Source: Acidimicrobiales bacterium
Lineage (GTDB): Bacteria > Actinomycetota > Acidimicrobiia > Acidimicrobiales > MedAcidi-G1
Direction: 5' to 3'
Length of the DNA stretch: 64,000 nucleotides
Assembly: GCA_029577135.1 (NCBI GenBank)
Contig: JARQPW010000003.1
Coordinates: 38,452 to 102,451, forward strand
In this document: positions 62,452 to 64,000 of the stretch, one piece after another
How positions within the stretch are numbered: position 1 is the stretch's first letter
How the letters are laid out: each line of letters opens with the position of its first letter
Notes under the pieces: model-generated
What the model saw: the letters and a program-made list of their open reading frames with translations, nothing else
Database searches by the model: none
Told to the model about the DNA's origin: nothing
Position numbers and translations under genes: made by a program

Positions 62452-63021
62452 CTACCTGGATGCTCTGGGCCGGATGCCGGTGCAGAGAAGGTCGAGCAGG
62501 TGGTCGAAGGTGTCGTCCGTGTCGTGCGGCTGCGGGAAGCCGTCGCCCGCCTCAAGGTGGGCGAACCCGTGGAACGCCGCCCGCATGGTCCGTGCGACGT
62601 GGACCTGTTCGTCGTCGGTGAGGTCGTATGAGGCCAGGGCCCGGCCGAGGACGGCGACGACCTTGTCGACGGCCGCCTCGAGCTCGACATCGCCGGCACA
62701 GGGGTACCGGTCGGTTGCGGCGTACAGGCCTGGGTGGTCGCGGACCATCTCCCGCCACGCGCTTCCGACGGCCCGTACCGCGTCGTCGCCGGCAACTCCG
62801 ACGGCGGCAGCGGCGAGCCGATCGGCCAGGATCTCGCGGCCCCGCAGGCCCAGCAGTCGGACCAGGGCATCGAAGCCGTCGACGTGCCGGTAGAGGGCGG
62901 GCTGGCGGACGCCCAGTTCGTTGGCGACACGGGTGAGGGTGACCGCGTCGAGTCCCTCGCGGTCGGCCAGGGCCGCCGCCGTGGCGACGACCTGGTCGGT
63001 GTCGAGGGTGCGCCTGCTCAT
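62452..63021 (-). CDS. TetR-family regulator
   Basis: 189 aa. HTH in AVTLTRVANELGVRQPALYR; the C-terminal domain has FHGFAHLEAGDGF, typical of WHG/TetR_C ligand domains. It lies 43 bp before the molybdoenzyme pair on the same strand, so it may repress that operon and itself. Confidence 0.88.
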   Translation of the reverse strand: MSRRTLDTDQVVATAAALADREGLDAVTLTRVANELGVRQPALYRHVDGFDALVRLLGLRGREILADRLAAAAVGVAGDDAVRAVGSAWREMVRDHPGLYAATDRYPCAGDVELEAAVDKVVAVLGRALASYDLTDDEQVHVARTMRAAFHGFAHLEAGDGFPQPHDTDDTFDHLLDLLCTGIRPRASR

Positions 63022-63084
63022 GCCCTCACCATAGCGTTAGCACCTATCACATTCCAGTTAGACAGCATAGTTTCAGTCTCCGGA
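63022..63084. promoter_or_regulatory. tetR upstream region with GTTAG repeats
   Basis: This 63-bp gap is AT-richer than its surroundings. GTTAGCACCTAT (63036-63047) and GTTAGACAGCAT (63057-63068) are imperfect direct repeats 21 bp apart, two helical turns, a plausible binding site for two TetR dimers. On the minus strand GATAGG/TGATAG elements could serve as a -10. The DMT gene ends on its other side. Confidence 0.45.
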
Positions 63085-63882
63085 TCACCAGACGACGAGC
63101 AGCGCGCCGACCGCCACCACCAGCGCACCGGCCAGCGCCCTCGTGCCCAGCGCCTCCCGGGCCAGGAGCACGCCGAACACAACCGACACCTGCCGCAGGC
63201 CGGCCACCTGACCCGCCTGGGCCTGCTGGAAGGCCAGCAACACGAGCGCGTAGGCGGTCCCCTGCCCGGCGCCGATCAGGGCCCCCGGACGCAACGAGGC
63301 CCGCATCCGCTCCGCCCCCGGCCGACGCACCGCGAACACCACCAAAGAACTCAGGATCATGATGACCGAGAGGTACCCGAGTGTGCCGGTGAGGTCGACC
63401 GACCGGGCATCGATGAGCGAGTACGCCACCGTGCCGCAGCCGGTGAGCAGAGCCAGGCCGACGGCACGGCCCTCCCGCAGCCGGGCTCCCAGGCCCGCCA
63501 CGAGGAGGATCCCCGCCGTCAGGACCACCAGGCCCACCGACGTGGCGGTCGACGGTGTCTCACCCAGCAGCCACCAGCCGCCCAACCCGATCAACAGCGG
63601 AGCCGTGCCGCGGGCGATCGGATAGGCGACGCTCAGGCTGCCGTCGCGGTAGGCGGCTCCGAGGCAGCCGATGTAGACGGCCTGGGCCGCGGCGGAGGCG
63701 AACACCCAGCCCAGCACCTCGACCGGCGGGTCGACCACCATCATGGGCAGGAGTACCACCCCGACATAGAGGTACGAGGTGGCGATCACCACCGCCGGGT
63801 CGTCCATCCGGTGGAGGCGAGCGTTCCAGCCCCCATGGATCACCGTCGAGGCCAACACCAGCAGGACGGCCTCGAGCGGCAC
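63085..63882 (-). CDS. EamA/DMT family transporter, second
   Basis: 265 aa from GTG, with about 9-10 helices. SVAYPIARGTAPLLIGLGGW and the C-terminal GQVAGLRQVSVVFGVLLARE are EamA features. Starts 10 bp after the stop of the gene entering from the right edge, so the two are likely co-transcribed. Substrate unknown. Confidence 0.85.
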   Translation of the reverse strand: MPLEAVLLVLASTVIHGGWNARLHRMDDPAVVIATSYLYVGVVLLPMMVVDPPVEVLGWVFASAAAQAVYIGCLGAAYRDGSLSVAYPIARGTAPLLIGLGGWWLLGETPSTATSVGLVVLTAGILLVAGLGARLREGRAVGLALLTGCGTVAYSLIDARSVDLTGTLGYLSVIMILSSLVVFAVRRPGAERMRASLRPGALIGAGQGTAYALVLLAFQQAQAGQVAGLRQVSVVFGVLLAREALGTRALAGALVVAVGALLVVW

Positions 63883-63892
63883 CCGGCCTCCC

Positions 63893-64000
63893 TCAGCCCC
63901 GGGGTGCGCGGGCCAGGAGGCCGGCGATCACCGCCACGTCCACGATGTCGGAGGACGAACAGCCGCGGGACAGGTCGTGGAGCACACCATCGAGGCCCTG
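63893..64000 (-). CDS. C-terminus of an unidentified protein, cut by window edge
   Basis: Thirty-five codons and a TGA are visible. The tail reads GLDGVLHDLSRGCSSSDIVD followed by a VAVIAGLLAR segment. I do not recognise the family with confidence. It precedes the DMT transporter by 10 bp. Confidence 0.5.
   Translation of the reverse strand, partial: QGLDGVLHDLSRGCSSSDIVDVAVIAGLLARAPRG

Overview
The window is a 64-kb piece of a high-GC chromosome. Gene content points to Actinobacteria, most likely an uncultured Acidimicrobiia-like lineage: an actinobacterial minimal Tad locus with a DUF4244 pilin, a GlnR-like orphan OmpR regulator, acyl-CoA carboxylase beta and epsilon subunits beside methylmalonyl-CoA epimerase, two glutamine synthetases, WhiB debris, and dense GTGA/ATGA gene overlaps. 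The taxonomic placement is inference from gene content; no rRNA is present.

Layout. 0-2.8 kb: purN-purH and sucC-sucD. 2.9-7.6 kb: a Rieske-like membrane protein lacking cluster ligands, an AlaX editing factor, a zinc ribbon, an acyltransferase with an ankyrin insert, a cupredoxin lipoprotein and an SDR. 7.6-15.2 kb: holB, tmk, an MFS permease, topA and nhaA. The topA gene is unusual: a segment resembling the 2B subdomain of UvrD/PcrA helicases interrupts its C-terminal repeats. 15.3-20.1 kb: a compact tadZ-A-B-C-pilin-tadE operon followed by STAS and anti-sigma genes. 20.3-24.2 kb: HAD phosphatase, selenocysteine tRNA, primary-type sigma factor and nadE. 24.3-27.6 kb: divergent GSII and GSI genes with a GlnR-like regulator and a perfect 11-bp direct repeat. 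27.6-32.8 kb: RidA, a 2Fe-2S/molybdopterin fusion protein, a thioredoxin-like lipoprotein, ErpA, Mrp and FxsA. 32.9-38.3 kb: selA-selB, a WhiB remnant, NfeD, STAS and receiver genes. 38.3-41 kb: tRNA-Pro, then a gene-poor stretch with a decayed tRNA-Lys-like sequence, short repeats and orphan small genes. 41-44.7 kb: sulfatase, two-gene EamA/YbaK unit and MazG. 44.7-49.5 kb: ask and asd flank three related secreted lipoproteins in one tight gene run. 49.6-57 kb: cyclophilin, aat, acyl-CoA carboxylase, 5'-3' exonuclease, methylmalonyl-CoA epimerase, a probable 6C-type RNA, recR and dnaX. 57-58 kb: two tRNA-Ser genes, SRP RNA and tRNA adenosine deaminase. 58-64 kb: a TetR-linked molybdoenzyme with a fused ferredoxin/NrfD partner, and a DMT permease.

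How it works together. Most genes are housekeeping: purine, NAD, TCA cycle, aspartate-family amino acids, DNA replication and repair, and propionyl-CoA/methylmalonyl-CoA metabolism. The selenocysteine tRNA, SelA and SelB show that the cell decodes UGA as selenocysteine, but I found no selenoprotein gene in the window; the molybdoenzyme has Cys at the expected metal-ligand position. The points most worth following are the topA/UvrD-2B chimera, the lipoprotein triplet inside the ask-asd run, the ligandless Rieske-like protein, the ankyrin-acyltransferase, and the putative GlnR box between two glutamine synthetases.
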